A stretch of 64,000 bases of DNA from Pseudomonas fluorescens (GCF_902498195.1 NZ_CABVIY010000001.1:372001-436000), one strand, 5' to 3'; shown: positions 17,293 through 26,577, counted from the stretch's first letter. Translations and numbers: made by a program. Notes: generated by a model from the sequence alone, not told the origin.

Positions 17293-19521
17293 ATGTCGAT
17301 CCGCCCGCCATTCGCCCAACGTCCCTGGCTGTCCTTGCTGTTGCTGTCGCCATCGTTGGCCCTGGCCGCAGAGCCCGTTACCCAGTTCGACACCGTCAGC
17401 GTAACCGCCACCCGCACCGAGCAGACCCTGCTGCAAGTGCCGAGCACGGTGTCGGTGCACAACGAACGGGAAATCGACCAACACAACGACAAGGACCTCA
17501 AGGACCTGGTGCGCTATGAGCCGGGCGTGTCGGTGGAAGGCACGGGCAGCCGGTTCGGCACGACGGGCGCAACCATTCGCGGCATCAACGGCAATCGCGT
17601 GTTGACCCAGGTCGACGGCGTGCGCATGCCGCAGAGTAACTTCTTCAGCCCGTTCCAGGACGTGCGCAGCAACTACGTTGACCTCGACACCATCAAGCAG
17701 GTGGAAATCATTCGGGGCCCGGCGTCTTCGTTGTACGGCAGCGACGCCATCGGCGGGGCGGTCAGCTACCTGACCAAGGATGCCGGCGACTACCTGGAAG
17801 CGGGCGACGACACCTACGCCCGCTTCAAGACCGGTTATGACGGCAGCGACGACAGCTGGCAGCGCAGCGCCACGTTCGCGGCCCGTGAAGGTTCGGTCGA
17901 CGGCCTGTTGCATTTGGGGCGTCGCGATGGCCAGTCCACCGATACCTGGGGCGGCACCGGTGGCGTCGGCGCTTCCCGCGAGGAGGCCAATCCGCTCGAC
18001 TACACCACCCGGAACCTGCTGGCCAAACTGGGCTGGGACTACGCCGAAGGCGACCGCCTGCAGTTCACCTACGAGCGTTATCAGGATGACGCCAATAGCA
18101 ACCTGCTGAGCGACGTGGTCACCCGCGCCACCCTGACCAGCCCGGCGATTCTCGGTTCCACGGCCAAAGACAGCATCGACCGCACCCGCTACAGCCTGGC
18201 CCATACCCTGAGCCTGGACAGCCTGCTGGCCGACCAGCTGCAATGGCAGCTGAACTATCAGGAAAGCGGCAATAACCAGAAGACTTTCCAGCAGCGCCAG
18301 ACCACCGCCCGGGTGAACCGCGTGCGCACCCGCGACTCGCAATACGACGAGCGCCTGTGGAGCCTGAACACGCAACTGGATAAAGAATTCGCCCTCGCCG
18401 ATACCCGGCACCACCTGATCTATGGCGCCGAGGTCAAGCGCATCGAGGCCAGCAACCTGCGCAAGGGCAGTGAAGTGCGGCTGGACACCGGCGCCACCGT
18501 GCCGGCCACCGAGAACTTCCCGGTCAGTGACTTCCCGGACCCGACCAGCGAATCCCTGGGCCTGTTCGTGCAGGACAGCATCGAGATCGGCCGCTGGACC
18601 CTGTTGCCCGGCGTGCGTTACGACTACTACCGCCAGACGCCGCATGTCACCGATGAGTACCTCAATGGCCTGCCGGCGCAAACCGATCCATCGCGCATCA
18701 CCGACGATCACATCTCGCCGAAATTCGCCGTGACCTATCAGCTGACCGAACACGAAAGCGTGTACGGCCAGTACGCTGCCGGTTTCCGCGCGCCGAGCGC
18801 GATCAACATGTTCGGCGAATTCAGCAACCCGCAGTTTGGCTACCAGCAGATCGGCAACCCGGACCTGAAACCGGAAACCAGCGACAGCTACGAATTCGGC
18901 CTGCGCGGGCGCTACGACCTGGGCAGCTTCGGCATCGCGCTGTTCTACAACAAGTACAAGGACTTCATCGACACCGACACCGTGCCGGACCCGAACGGCA
19001 CCGGCCTGCTGACCTTCCAGCCACGCAACATCGGCAAGGTGACCATTCGTGGCGCCGAAGCCAAGGGCGACATCAAGCTCGACGCCTTCATGCCGGCCGG
19101 CACCCGTGCCCTGGGTTCGATTGCCTATGCCCGTGGCAAGGACGAAGAAACCGGCCAGGCGCTGAACACCGTCGACCCGCTCAAGGCCGTGCTGGGTCTG
19201 GGCTACGATGCGCCGAGCGGGGTGTATGGCGGCCAGTTGACCTGGACCCTGGTGCAGGCCAAGGACCGCGTCGACCACACGGGCGATGCCGATCTGCTGA
19301 TCAACCGCCAGTTCGAAACCCCGGGTTACGGCACGCTCGACCTCAACGCCTGGTGGCAGGTGACCGAGCAGGTCTCGATCAACGCCGGGCTGTTCAACGT
19401 GACCGATCAAAAGTACTGGAGCTGGGGTGACGTCCAGGGCCGCGATGAAAACGCCACCGGCCTCGGTCGCCTGACCCAGCCGGGGCGTTACGGTGCGGTG
19501 AACGTCATCTGGGAGATCTGA
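17293..19521 (+). CDS. hmuR: TonB-dependent haem/haemoglobin receptor
   Basis: The 742-residue outer-membrane receptor begins with a signal peptide ending in LALAAEP. A TonB box (FDTVSVTATR) follows, then a plug domain (GVSVEGTGSRFGTTGATIRG, then VEIIRGPASSLYGSDAIGGAV) and a 22-strand barrel ending in the aromatic residues of VNVIWEI. The haem-receptor motif region FRAPSAINMFGEF followed by NPDLKPETSDSYEFG fits the PhuR/HemR group, in which a histidine and a YRAP/NPNL-type motif handle haem. AGGAG lies upstream of ATG 17293. The final residue is Ile and not Phe, which is slightly unusual. Confidence 0.93.
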   Translation: MSIRPPFAQRPWLSLLLLSPSLALAAEPVTQFDTVSVTATRTEQTLLQVPSTVSVHNEREIDQHNDKDLKDLVRYEPGVSVEGTGSRFGTTGATIRGINGNRVLTQVDGVRMPQSNFFSPFQDVRSNYVDLDTIKQVEIIRGPASSLYGSDAIGGAVSYLTKDAGDYLEAGDDTYARFKTGYDGSDDSWQRSATFAAREGSVDGLLHLGRRDGQSTDTWGGTGGVGASREEANPLDYTTRNLLAKLGWDYAEGDRLQFTYERYQDDANSNLLSDVVTRATLTSPAILGSTAKDSIDRTRYSLAHTLSLDSLLADQLQWQLNYQESGNNQKTFQQRQTTARVNRVRTRDSQYDERLWSLNTQLDKEFALADTRHHLIYGAEVKRIEASNLRKGSEVRLDTGATVPATENFPVSDFPDPTSESLGLFVQDSIEIGRWTLLPGVRYDYYRQTPHVTDEYLNGLPAQTDPSRITDDHISPKFAVTYQLTEHESVYGQYAAGFRAPSAINMFGEFSNPQFGYQQIGNPDLKPETSDSYEFGLRGRYDLGSFGIALFYNKYKDFIDTDTVPDPNGTGLLTFQPRNIGKVTIRGAEAKGDIKLDAFMPAGTRALGSIAYARGKDEETGQALNTVDPLKAVLGLGYDAPSGVYGGQLTWTLVQAKDRVDHTGDADLLINRQFETPGYGTLDLNAWWQVTEQVSINAGLFNVTDQKYWSWGDVQGRDENATGLGRLTQPGRYGAVNVIWEI

Positions 19522-19539
19522 TCGGCGCTGAACAACCTC

Positions 19540-19619
19540 TGTAGGAGCTGCCGAAGGCTGCGATCTTTTGATCTTTTAAAACCAGGATCAAAAGATCGCA
19601 GCCTTCGGCAGCTCCTACA
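19540..19619. repeat. REP-type inverted repeat (GTAGGAGCTGCC family)
   Basis: Near-perfect long inverted repeat directly after the haem-receptor stop codon; GCGATCTTTTGATC pairs with GATCAAAAGATCGC. It may end receptor transcription. Confidence 0.88.
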
Positions 19620-19654
19620 TTGACGGCCGGGGGGACTGGCCGGCACGCGTCGAT

Positions 19655-19744
19655 TGTGGGAGTGGGCTTGCTCGCGAAGAGGGAGTGTCAGCCGACATCC
19701 ATGCTCACTGACCCACCGCCTTCGCGAGCAAGCCCGCTCTCACA
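19655..19744. repeat. REP pair
   Basis: TGTGGGAGTGGGCTTGCTCG faces the reverse-complement arm ending CCGCTCTCACA, beside the catalase stop codon. Confidence 0.88.
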
Positions 19745-19756
19745 GGGGGAGTGTTT

Positions 19757-21199
19757 TTACCGATCTATCGCAGCCAGCGCCCGGGCAACCCCCGCGCCAT
19801 AGAACGGATCAGCCTTGGTGCAGTGGGTGATGTGGCGTTGCTGCACTTCCTGGCTCACGCCGCTGAGCGAGCGCGCGGTGTTGTCGAACAGCGCCTGTTT
19901 TTCCGCTTCCGTCATCAGGCGGAAGAGGTTGCCCGGCTGTTCGAAATGATCCTCGTCCACGCGATGGTCCCAATGCCCGGCCGCGCCGGCTATCTTCAAC
20001 GGCGGCTCACGGAAGTCCGGCTGGTCGGCCCAGGCGTCCTGGCTGTTGGGCACATACGCCAGCTGGCCACCGTGGTTGCCATCGACGCGCATGGCGCCGT
20101 CGCGGTGGAAGCTGTGCACCGGGCAGCGAGGGGCGTTCACCGGGATCTGGTGATGATTCACGCCCAGTCGATAACGCGCGGCGTCACCGTAGGAAAACAG
20201 CCGCGCCTGCAACATGCGGTCCGGCGAAAAGCCGATGCCGGGCACCACGTTCGACGGTGAAAACGCCGCTTGCTCGACGTCGGCGAAGACGTTCTCCGGG
20301 TTGCGGTTCAGTTCGAAATAACCCACTTCGATCAACGGAAAGTCTTGATGCGGCCAGACCTTGGTCAGGTCGAACGGATTGACCGCGTGGTCGTGGGCCT
20401 GGTCTTCGGACATGACCTGGATGTAGAAGGTCCAGCGCGGAAAATTGCCCGCCTCGATGCTGTCGTACAGGTCCCGATGATGGCTTTCCCGGTCCTGGCC
20501 GATCAGCGTCTGTGCCTGCTCATCGCTCAGGTTCGCAATGCCCTGCTGCGACTTGAAGGTGAATTTGACCCAGTGCCGTTCGTTGTAGGCATTGATCAGG
20601 CTGAAGGTGTGGCTGCCAAAACCGTGCATGTGCCGGTAGCTGCGCGGGATGCCGCGCTCGCTCATGACGATGGTCACCTGGTGCAGGGCTTCGGGCAACG
20701 AGGTCCAGAAATCCCAGTTGCTTTGCGCATTGCGCATGCCGGTGCGCGGATCACGCTTGACCGCGTGGTTGAGGTCCGGGAAACGCAACGGGTCACGGAA
20801 AAAAAACACCGGGGTGTTGTTGCCCACCAGGTCCCAGTTGCCCTGTTCGGTATAGAACTTCAGGGCAAAACCACGGATGTCGCGCTCGGCATCGGCCGCG
20901 CCGCGCTCGCCGGCCACGGTGGAGAAACGGGTGAAGATCGGCGTTTGCTTGCCTACCTCCGAGAACAGTCGGGCCTTGGTGTAGCGCGTCACGTCGTGGG
21001 TCACGGTGAAGGTGCCGAACGCGCCGGAACCCTTGGCGTGCATGCGTCGCTCGGGGATCACTTCGCGGTCGAAGTGGGCGAGTTTCTCCAGCAGCCACAC
21101 ATCCTGCAGCAAGGCCGGGCCACGAGGGCCGGCGGTCTGGGTGTTGTAGTTGTCGACGACGGGGGCGCCGTTGGCGGAAGTCAGTTTGTTTTTTGGCAT
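19757..21199 (-). CDS. katA: Monofunctional haem catalase
   Basis: From ATG 21199 ([14 protein letters not shown]) the product has 480 residues, the size of small-subunit clade 3 catalases. The frame is open 32 codons further, but that stretch is probably non-coding. Active-site residues are His54 ([14 protein letters not shown]) and Asn127 ([10 protein letters not shown]), and the proximal haem ligand is Tyr337 ([14 protein letters not shown]). The enzyme removes hydrogen peroxide in the cytoplasm. There is no convincing ribosome-binding site. ATACCAAGGTGT at 21353 and ATGCCTGGGCGT at 21332 lie 133-166 bp upstream, like sites seen before several neighbours. Confidence 0.92.
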   Translation of the reverse strand: MPKNKLTSANGAPVVDNYNTQTAGPRGPALLQDVWLLEKLAHFDREVIPERRMHAKGSGAFGTFTVTHDVTRYTKARLFSEVGKQTPIFTRFSTVAGERGAADAERDIRGFALKFYTEQGNWDLVGNNTPVFFFRDPLRFPDLNHAVKRDPRTGMRNAQSNWDFWTSLPEALHQVTIVMSERGIPRSYRHMHGFGSHTFSLINAYNERHWVKFTFKSQQGIANLSDEQAQTLIGQDRESHHRDLYDSIEAGNFPRWTFYIQVMSEDQAHDHAVNPFDLTKVWPHQDFPLIEVGYFELNRNPENVFADVEQAAFSPSNVVPGIGFSPDRMLQARLFSYGDAARYRLGVNHHQIPVNAPRCPVHSFHRDGAMRVDGNHGGQLAYVPNSQDAWADQPDFREPPLKIAGAAGHWDHRVDEDHFEQPGNLFRLMTEAEKQALFDNTARSLSGVSQEVQQRHITHCTKADPFYGAGVARALAAIDR

Positions 21200-21331
21200 G
21201 GCACGGTGTATCCCGGTTAAGTTTTTAGTTACACGGAAAGAGTGGAAGTATTGAACTAAGCAAACTAGCGATAACGAAAATAATATGGGTTTCAACGCAG
21301 CGATGCATGGCTGCTAACGGTAAACAAATAC

Positions 21332-21364
21332 ATGCCTGGGCGTGACCCGGTCATACCAAGGTGT
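21332..21364. promoter_or_regulatory. Degenerate tandem ATAC-N4-GTAT sites upstream of catalase
   Basis: ATACCAAGGTGT (21353-21364, one mismatch) and ATGCCTGGGCGT (21332-21343, three mismatches) start 21 bp apart. The weaker site is nearer the gene, as at 9604 and 29681. Confidence 0.5.
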
Positions 21365-21382
21365 TAAGAAAGTGCCGGGCGT

Positions 21383-21757
21383 TCAAACCCGGCGTTTCAA
21401 CACCGCTTCAATGCAGGCCAGCAACGCACCGGTATCGAATGGCTTGGCGAAATAACCCTCGGGCTGGCGCACATTGGCGCTGAATTTCGGCGGCATTCCC
21501 GACTGCCCGGTGATAAACAGGGTGGGGATGTGGGTGTTCCTGGCCGCCAGTGCCTCGTACATCCGCACGCCGCACATGCCGGGCATCTGGATATCCGATA
21601 TCAGGCAATCGGTCTGCTCGGGTCCATTGGATTGAAGAAACGCATAGGCACTGTTGTAGGTTTTTACTGTGTAACCGTAAGAACGCAATAAACTGTCCAT
21701 TGAGATAAGAATGAGTTCGTCATCATCAACAACTGAAATAATAGGTGCGTTAAGCAT
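21383..21757 (-). CDS. Receiver-only response regulator
   Basis: From ATG 21757 (AAGG about 9 nt upstream) the protein is 124 residues, just one receiver domain. The acidic pocket is D11-D12-D13, the phosphorylation site Asp55 (LISDIQMPG) and the conserved Lys lies in YFAKPFDTG. There is no output domain. It is closely similar to the 28439 protein, including CLISDIQMP and MYEALAA. Such proteins act as phosphate sinks or bind partner proteins. An exact ATAC-N4-GTAT site and a shared leader element precede it. Confidence 0.9.
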   Translation of the reverse strand: MLNAPIISVVDDDELILISMDSLLRSYGYTVKTYNSAYAFLQSNGPEQTDCLISDIQMPGMCGVRMYEALAARNTHIPTLFITGQSGMPPKFSANVRQPEGYFAKPFDTGALLACIEAVLKRRV

Positions 21758-21806
21758 GTAAAAACCTTGCGTCATTGCGAGTGGCGCTAAGTGGCGCCCG
21801 CCATAG

Positions 21807-21819
21807 TTGCAAGATACGC
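21807..21819 (-). promoter_or_regulatory. Shared promoter element of receiver-only genes
   Basis: TTGCAAGATACGC here is identical to 28864-28876 before the other receiver-only gene. Read on the minus strand it contains TATCTT, a possible -10 box. Confidence 0.55.
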
Positions 21820-21840
21820 GCTCCCTGAAAGCGGAAAAGT

Positions 21841-21852
21841 ATACTTGCGTAT
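21841..21852. promoter_or_regulatory. ATAC-N4-GTAT operator (ATACTTGCGTAT)
   Basis: Exact inverted repeat about 33 bp upstream (centre to centre) of the candidate -10 box of the receiver-only gene, the position of an activator that touches the polymerase near -45. Confidence 0.65.
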
Positions 21853-21895
21853 GTTTGTTTGTTTCTCGTTAATTGCGATGGCTTGACGCCGCTTG

Positions 21896-21989
21896 TGTAG
21901 GCGCTGCCGCAGGCTGCGATCTTTTGATTTTCTATTGATATTGATACCGCTGAAGATCAACAGATCGCAGCCTGCGGCAGCTCCTGCAA
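21896..21989. repeat. REP-type inverted repeat
   Basis: GCTGCCGCAGGCTGCGATC and GATCGCAGCCTGCGGCAGC form the stem, with a looser middle than other copies. It lies between the receiver gene's promoter and the stop of the Dps-like gene. Confidence 0.85.
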
Positions 21990-22037
21990 GAGCCTTGTTA
22001 CACCGTGGGCGGTTTGTGGGGCATTCAGCCTGGCTGT

Positions 22038-22556
22038 TCATTGCGACAGATGGTCCTCGATCAGCGAAAGGAAACGCGCGTTGTGCCGTGTGCATTCTTC
22101 AAAGAAGCGTTTGCTGGCGGTGTCCTTGTTGGCAGCGGCGCATTCGCGGTAATCGCGCAGCAGGGTGTCGACGGCCCGCAGTCGGCGCGCGCCCCTGGAA
22201 ATGCCGCTCAGGCACTCGGCGAAGCACTGCGGTTGCTGGATCTCATTGAGACGGTACAGCGCCTCGGCTTGCGCATGGCCGCCCAGGTCAGTGATGGCCT
22301 CGACCAGAAAGCCGGTGTAGTCGGCATTGGCGCGCACCAGTCGATGGAACAACTGCTGCACCGGCAGGAAGCTGACAGTGTGCAGGGTCTGCTGGCTCCC
22401 TTTGAGCAGCGCCTGGAGGTTCAGCGCGGTTCCCAGGGTCTGGGTCAGAACGTCTATGATTTCCACACGCTCGGCGGTCGACAGGGAGGAATGCGCGCCA
22501 TAACGACTGATGCGCAGCGGATGGCTGACAAGGTAGAGCCTTTGTACTGCGTTCAT
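22038..22556 (-). CDS. Dps/ferritin-like four-helix protein (putative)
   Basis: ATG 22556 has GGGGA about 9 nt upstream, giving 172 residues. The protein appears all-helical. Residues 35-90 (LNLQALLKGSQQTLHTVS, then LFHRLVRANADYTGFLVEAITDLGGHAQ) follow the Dps pattern of helix A, helix B and ALGG. The usual Dps iron ligands are only partly recognisable, since the H-x12-D-x3-E pattern is broken, so ferroxidase activity is doubtful. It is divergent from the MscS-like gene across a palindromic control region. Stress protection is an inference from fold and neighbours. Confidence 0.55.
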   Translation of the reverse strand: MNAVQRLYLVSHPLRISRYGAHSSLSTAERVEIIDVLTQTLGTALNLQALLKGSQQTLHTVSFLPVQQLFHRLVRANADYTGFLVEAITDLGGHAQAEALYRLNEIQQPQCFAECLSGISRGARRLRAVDTLLRDYRECAAANKDTASKRFFEECTRHNARFLSLIEDHLSQ

Positions 22557-22638
22557 GACAACCGTCCCCCTGGCCAGCACGCCGGCGCGATGAGTTGAAG
22601 TTCGAGGTGACCAGCGTAAATCGACGGGGTCTGGATAA

Positions 22639-22723
22639 CACTCCTACCTCAAGACGGCGGCCTAGCACATGGGGCTATGGCGCTCATACCCGGGTATGAG
22701 CGGTTAGCACTGAGGTAGGAGTG
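22639..22723. promoter_or_regulatory. Nested palindromes between the Dps-like and mscS-like genes
   Basis: A perfect 22-bp palindrome at 22681-22702 contains the exact operator ATACCCGGGTAT (22686-22697). A second degenerate site, GCACTGAGGTAG (22707-22718), starts 21 bp away. Outside these, CACTCCTACCTCA (22639-22651) and its exact reverse complement (22711-22723) form a larger inverted repeat, so the divergent promoters may be controlled symmetrically. Confidence 0.65.
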
Positions 22724-22786
22724 CCTGGCGCCTGCGGGACGACTTACAGTGCGTAGTCCTGCACCAGGACTGAGGAGAAATCATCG

Positions 22787-24220
22787 ATGCTCACGTTCTT
22801 GCAGGCTCATCCGTTGATCTGCGGGGTCATCCTGATCCTGATCGACCTGGCGTCCTGGCAGTTGATCGGCGCCACCCGGCACAATCTGCGCCTGAGTGTG
22901 CGCCTCGGCATTTTCGTGGCCTTCAGCTGGGTCATGACCGCGGCCGGCATCAGTCCATTGCAACCGCCGCTGTGGCCGGACGACGCCATTCTCAACCTGA
23001 TGGGCACGGTGCTGGGCATCGGCTGGTGGCTGTTCGCGGCCAGGACCCTGACCATCATCCTCGGCTATGGCCTGACGTCCCGCGTCGGGCACAGCGCACG
23101 CTTGCTCTACGACTTGATGGGTGCGGTGATTTTCCTGATCGCCATCGTGGCCGCCGCGGCCTATGTCCTGCAGTTGCCGGTCAAGGGCTTGCTGGCGACC
23201 TCCGGGGCGATGGCGATCATTGTCGGCCTGGCGCTGCAAAGCACCTTGAGCGATGTGTTTTCCGGGATCGTGCTCAACACCACCAAGCCCTACCAACTCA
23301 ACGACCGGATTTCCATCGATGGCACCCAGGGCAAGGTGGTCGAGATCGATTGGCGCTCGACCCACCTGATGACCGACATGGGCGGCATCGCCGTGGTGCC
23401 CAATTCGGTGGCGGCGAAAGCGCGGATCATCAATTTCAGCCGGCCCGGTGATGTGAACGGCATCAGTGTGATCATTGCCGTGCCCAGCAGCGTGCGCCCG
23501 CGCCGGGCGATCGACGCCCTGGAAAAAACCTTGCACGGGACCCGGGCGCTGCTGCAATCGCGCTCGGCCAAAGTCTCGGTCAAAAGCTCCCACCTGGACT
23601 ACACCGAGTACGAACTCAAGGGGTTCATCGCGTCCGCCAAGAACAAGAACGAGGTGTGCAACCTGATGTTCGACCTGGCCCATCGTCACCTCGAAGCCGC
23701 GGGTGTCAGCTGGGGCCATGGCCAGGACGAACAGCGCTGGAACCGCCAGCGCCGGCTGCTGGAGGATGTGCGGATTTTTCGCTCGCTGAGCAACGACGAG
23801 CGCGACCGGCTCGCCGACGAAATGACGCCGGTGGACTACCAGGCCGACGAAGTGATCCTGGCGTTCGGCGAGGTTGCCGATTGCCTGATGATCATCAGCA
23901 CCGGGGTGGTGTCCGTGTCGATCCACGATGATGAAAAACTGGTGGAAGCGGGGCGCATGGGGCCGGGTGAAGTCATGGGCGAGGAGGGCATACTCACCGA
24001 TAGTCCGTCGCGGGGCGAGTTCCGCAGCATCACCAGCGGTCGACTGTTTCGTATCGAAAAAACCGTGTTCGGCAACCAGCTGGAACACCTGGGCGAGCTG
24101 AAAACCGCCTTGGGCAACTTGCAGGACCAGCGCCAGGAAATCCGCGAGACCCTGGTCATGCAAAAGCCTGTGGAGATCAAGAAAAGCAGCTTGTTCCAGT
24201 GGTTGCTGCAAAGAAGGTGA
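22787..24220 (+). CDS. MscS-family channel with C-terminal cyclic-nucleotide-binding domain
   Basis: The 477-residue protein has about four N-terminal transmembrane helices. The MscS pore/beta domain follows (about residues 125-290) with GLLATSGAMAIIVGLALQSTLSDVFSGI and DRISIDGTQGKVVEIDWRST. After it comes a cNMP/CAP-effector domain at about 330-440 (LRIFRSLSNDERDRLADEMT-like start, then GPGEVMGEEGILTDSPSRGEFRS). Channels of this design gate with cyclic nucleotide or membrane tension; the phosphate-binding PxRxE-type motif is imperfect (GEEGILTDSPSR). The C-terminus is convergent with the GlxA-like gene, 41 nt away. Confidence 0.88.
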   Translation: MLTFLQAHPLICGVILILIDLASWQLIGATRHNLRLSVRLGIFVAFSWVMTAAGISPLQPPLWPDDAILNLMGTVLGIGWWLFAARTLTIILGYGLTSRVGHSARLLYDLMGAVIFLIAIVAAAAYVLQLPVKGLLATSGAMAIIVGLALQSTLSDVFSGIVLNTTKPYQLNDRISIDGTQGKVVEIDWRSTHLMTDMGGIAVVPNSVAAKARIINFSRPGDVNGISVIIAVPSSVRPRRAIDALEKTLHGTRALLQSRSAKVSVKSSHLDYTEYELKGFIASAKNKNEVCNLMFDLAHRHLEAAGVSWGHGQDEQRWNRQRRLLEDVRIFRSLSNDERDRLADEMTPVDYQADEVILAFGEVADCLMIISTGVVSVSIHDDEKLVEAGRMGPGEVMGEEGILTDSPSRGEFRSITSGRLFRIEKTVFGNQLEHLGELKTALGNLQDQRQEIRETLVMQKPVEIKKSSLFQWLLQRR

Positions 24221-24261
24221 CCTCGCCTGTCACCGAACACCCTCGCCACAGGCTTTCGCGA

Positions 24262-24972
24262 TCAGGCGCTGGCGGGGTACTGCGAATTGAGCAGCGAGCC
24301 CCACTGGTCCTGGTTGTCCGGTCGGCGATAGAACACCACCAGGCGCCGGGCCACTTGCATTGCCATCTCGCGACCGACGTCGGCCTCGACCAGGGCCAGG
24401 GCCAGGTCGATACCGGCGCTGACCCCGGCAGATGTCCAGATCGAGCCCTGCTGGACATAAATCGCTTCGCGGTCGAGTTCGATTTGCGGATACAGCCGCT
24501 CGAACAGATCGGCCACCACCCAGTGGGTGGCCGCGCGTCGACCGTCGAGCAGGCCGGTCCGGGCCAGCAGGAAAGTGCCGCTGCACACCGACGCCGTGCG
24601 CCGGGCCCGGGCCGCGATATTGCGCAGGGCTTCCACCAGCGGGTTGTGTTCGCCCAGGGTCTGGCGGACGTTTGGCGTGCCAGGAATCAGCACTGTATCG
24701 ATCGCGGCGTCGGCAAACCGGTCAAGGCATTGGGTTTCCACCACCAGGCCCTCGGCGGTCTGGATCGGTCCGCCGTCCAGGCTCGCGGTGTGCAGTGCAT
24801 AGCCCGGCAGGCCGCGTTCGACCAGGGCGTTATTGGCGGCAAAAAAAACAGTCTGGGCCCCCGTCAGGTCCAGCAGGCCCATCCGTGGATAGGCGAAAAA
24901 CAGAACGATGCGCGGTGACAGCCCGTCATCGCCGGCGCTTGCGGGGCATTTATTCTTGTCGTTGATTGACAC
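24262..24972 (-). CDS. DJ-1/PfpI domain protein, truncated GlxA-type regulator
   Basis: From GTG 24972 (GAGGA 9 nt upstream) the product has 236 residues: a class I glutamine-amidotransferase-like domain with the nucleophile elbow ASVCSGTFLLA (Cys130) and ATHW (His150). The tail SAGIDLALALVEADVGREMA, then ARRLVVFYRRPDNQDQW, is the linker that in GlxA/ThnR-type AraC regulators leads into two helix-turn-helix motifs. Here it stops at QYPASA, so the DNA-binding part is absent. It may act as an enzyme (isonitrile hydratase-like) or be a shortened regulator. Confidence 0.8.
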   Translation of the reverse strand: MSINDKNKCPASAGDDGLSPRIVLFFAYPRMGLLDLTGAQTVFFAANNALVERGLPGYALHTASLDGGPIQTAEGLVVETQCLDRFADAAIDTVLIPGTPNVRQTLGEHNPLVEALRNIAARARRTASVCSGTFLLARTGLLDGRRAATHWVVADLFERLYPQIELDREAIYVQQGSIWTSAGVSAGIDLALALVEADVGREMAMQVARRLVVFYRRPDNQDQWGSLLNSQYPASA

Positions 24973-25023
24973 TGTTTGATTTCCTCGTGTGAGTTCACAG
25001 ACCGAAACAGCAGGGAAGAACGG

Positions 25024-26478
25024 TTATTCATCGTCGCTGGAGGTGGTCAGCGGTATCGCAAACATGAACTGCGTCCCGACATCCACCGTGCTGGCGACCC
25101 AGATGCGGCCGCCATGGAATTCGATAATGGAACGGCAGATCGCCAGCCCCATGCCCAGGCCATTCTGTTTGGTGGTGAAGAAGGGATCGAACAGGGTGGC
25201 GAGGATGTCCTGCGCGATGCCGTGGCCACAGTCGGCGACTTCCAGCACGGCTTCGTTGTCCTGGCGCGAGGTGCGGATGCGCAGGGTGCGCGGCCGGTCA
25301 TGGACCTCGGCCATCGCCTGGCAGGCATTGATGATCAGGTTGATGATGACCTGCTGCAATTGAACGCGGTCGCCTTTCACACAGGCGCCACCGGTGCCCG
25401 CTTCCAGGGATGGCCGGACCTGATGACTGGAAATCTCGTGCTGCATGAGATTCAACGAGTCGCTGACGATCGTGTCGAACACTTCGGTCTTGCGCTGGAC
25501 ATCGCTCTGGCGCGACAGCGCGCGGATGCAGGCGATGACCTCGGACGCCCGGCAGGAATTCTGGATCATCCGGTCCAGTGACCGGCGTGCTTCATCCAGG
25601 TTCGGCTCCGGGCGGTTGATCCAGCGTTTGCACGACTCGCCGCTGGTGATCACCGCGGCCAGGGGCTGATTGACCTCATGGGCAATGGAGGCGGCCAGTT
25701 CGCCCATGGAGGTGACGCGCGTGACATGCGCCAACTTGGCCTGGGAATGAAACAGCGCTTCTTCGGCCTGCCTGGCCGCCGTCACGTCCATCACGGCGCC
25801 GACATACTCCACGCGCCCGTGATGATTGAACAGCGGGTTGGCGATCATGTGCACGTGCTTGATACGCCCGTCGAGCATGACCAGGCGATGTTCCACTTCA
25901 AGATGGTTTTCCTGGCGCGCGGCCCGCTGCAGGACGCTGTCGACGATGTGCAGGTCATCGGGGTGAGTGCGGGCCTTGATCAAGGCAACCGTGGGCGTGG
26001 TGTCCAGCGGGTACTCGAAAATGCGCGCCGACTCGGCCGACCACGACACGGTTTCATCCTTGTCGATGATGAAACCGATGCTGCCGGTGCGACTGAGTTT
26101 TTGTGCGCCCAGAAAAAAAGCTTCCTTGCGCTGCAGGCTTTCGGAGGAGCGTTTGCTGCGCAGGGCCAGCAGGGTGATGGTGGTCAGCGCGATCAGGCAA
26201 CGCACGAATCCGGCGATGAGCCTTTCGTCACGATAGCCGGCGTCGGCGATGAAACTGAACGTCAGGAAGGCCGCGCAACTGGCCGCGACACCGACGAAGA
26301 CGGGAACGGAGAAAATATTGGCCGACATGAACACCAGGGTGATGTAGAGCAGCGTCGGCGCGACATCGGCGTCCAGTAGTGAATTAATAATAAAGATCAT
26401 GCTGCCCACCGCGATGGCGGCCAGCCAGGCTATTGCATCCGATAAAAAAAGTTGTTTGCAGCGTTTAATGATAGACAT
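25024..26478 (-). CDS. Membrane PAS sensor histidine kinase (paralogue 1)
   Basis: From ATG 26478 (GGAAGAA upstream) the protein has 484 residues: four or five transmembrane helices (about 15-110), a PAS/PAC domain (125-235, including GRIKHVHMIANPL), then HisKA with the phospho-acceptor His267 (ASIAHEVNQPLAA) and HATPase_c (NLIINACQAM, then the FFTTKQNGLGMGL segment). This is the FixL-like HPK4 type. There is no receiver. Two more close paralogues are in the window. The FixJ-type regulator at 28914 is the only nearby DNA-binding partner. Confidence 0.92.
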   Translation of the reverse strand: MSIIKRCKQLFLSDAIAWLAAIAVGSMIFIINSLLDADVAPTLLYITLVFMSANIFSVPVFVGVAASCAAFLTFSFIADAGYRDERLIAGFVRCLIALTTITLLALRSKRSSESLQRKEAFFLGAQKLSRTGSIGFIIDKDETVSWSAESARIFEYPLDTTPTVALIKARTHPDDLHIVDSVLQRAARQENHLEVEHRLVMLDGRIKHVHMIANPLFNHHGRVEYVGAVMDVTAARQAEEALFHSQAKLAHVTRVTSMGELAASIAHEVNQPLAAVITSGESCKRWINRPEPNLDEARRSLDRMIQNSCRASEVIACIRALSRQSDVQRKTEVFDTIVSDSLNLMQHEISSHQVRPSLEAGTGGACVKGDRVQLQQVIINLIINACQAMAEVHDRPRTLRIRTSRQDNEAVLEVADCGHGIAQDILATLFDPFFTTKQNGLGMGLAICRSIIEFHGGRIWVASTVDVGTQFMFAIPLTTSSDDE

Positions 26479-26577
26479 TTGTTCTTCCGGATTTTTGCTA
26501 TCTAACGGCAACTCGCTCGGTGCTGTTGAGACCGGGCAAACTCTTCATGAGGTTTACGTGCGAAACGGCTCCTGCAA

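Noticed and set aside
17047..19410. 787-residue minus-strand open frame opposite the haem receptor
   Set aside because: Low-complexity composition typical of an antisense shadow; the receptor frame has all family motifs.
21200..21295. Catalase with a hydrophobic N-terminal extension as a signal peptide
   Set aside because: The segment lacks a cleavage site and ribosome-binding site, and the shorter form matches the usual catalase length. Not fully excluded.
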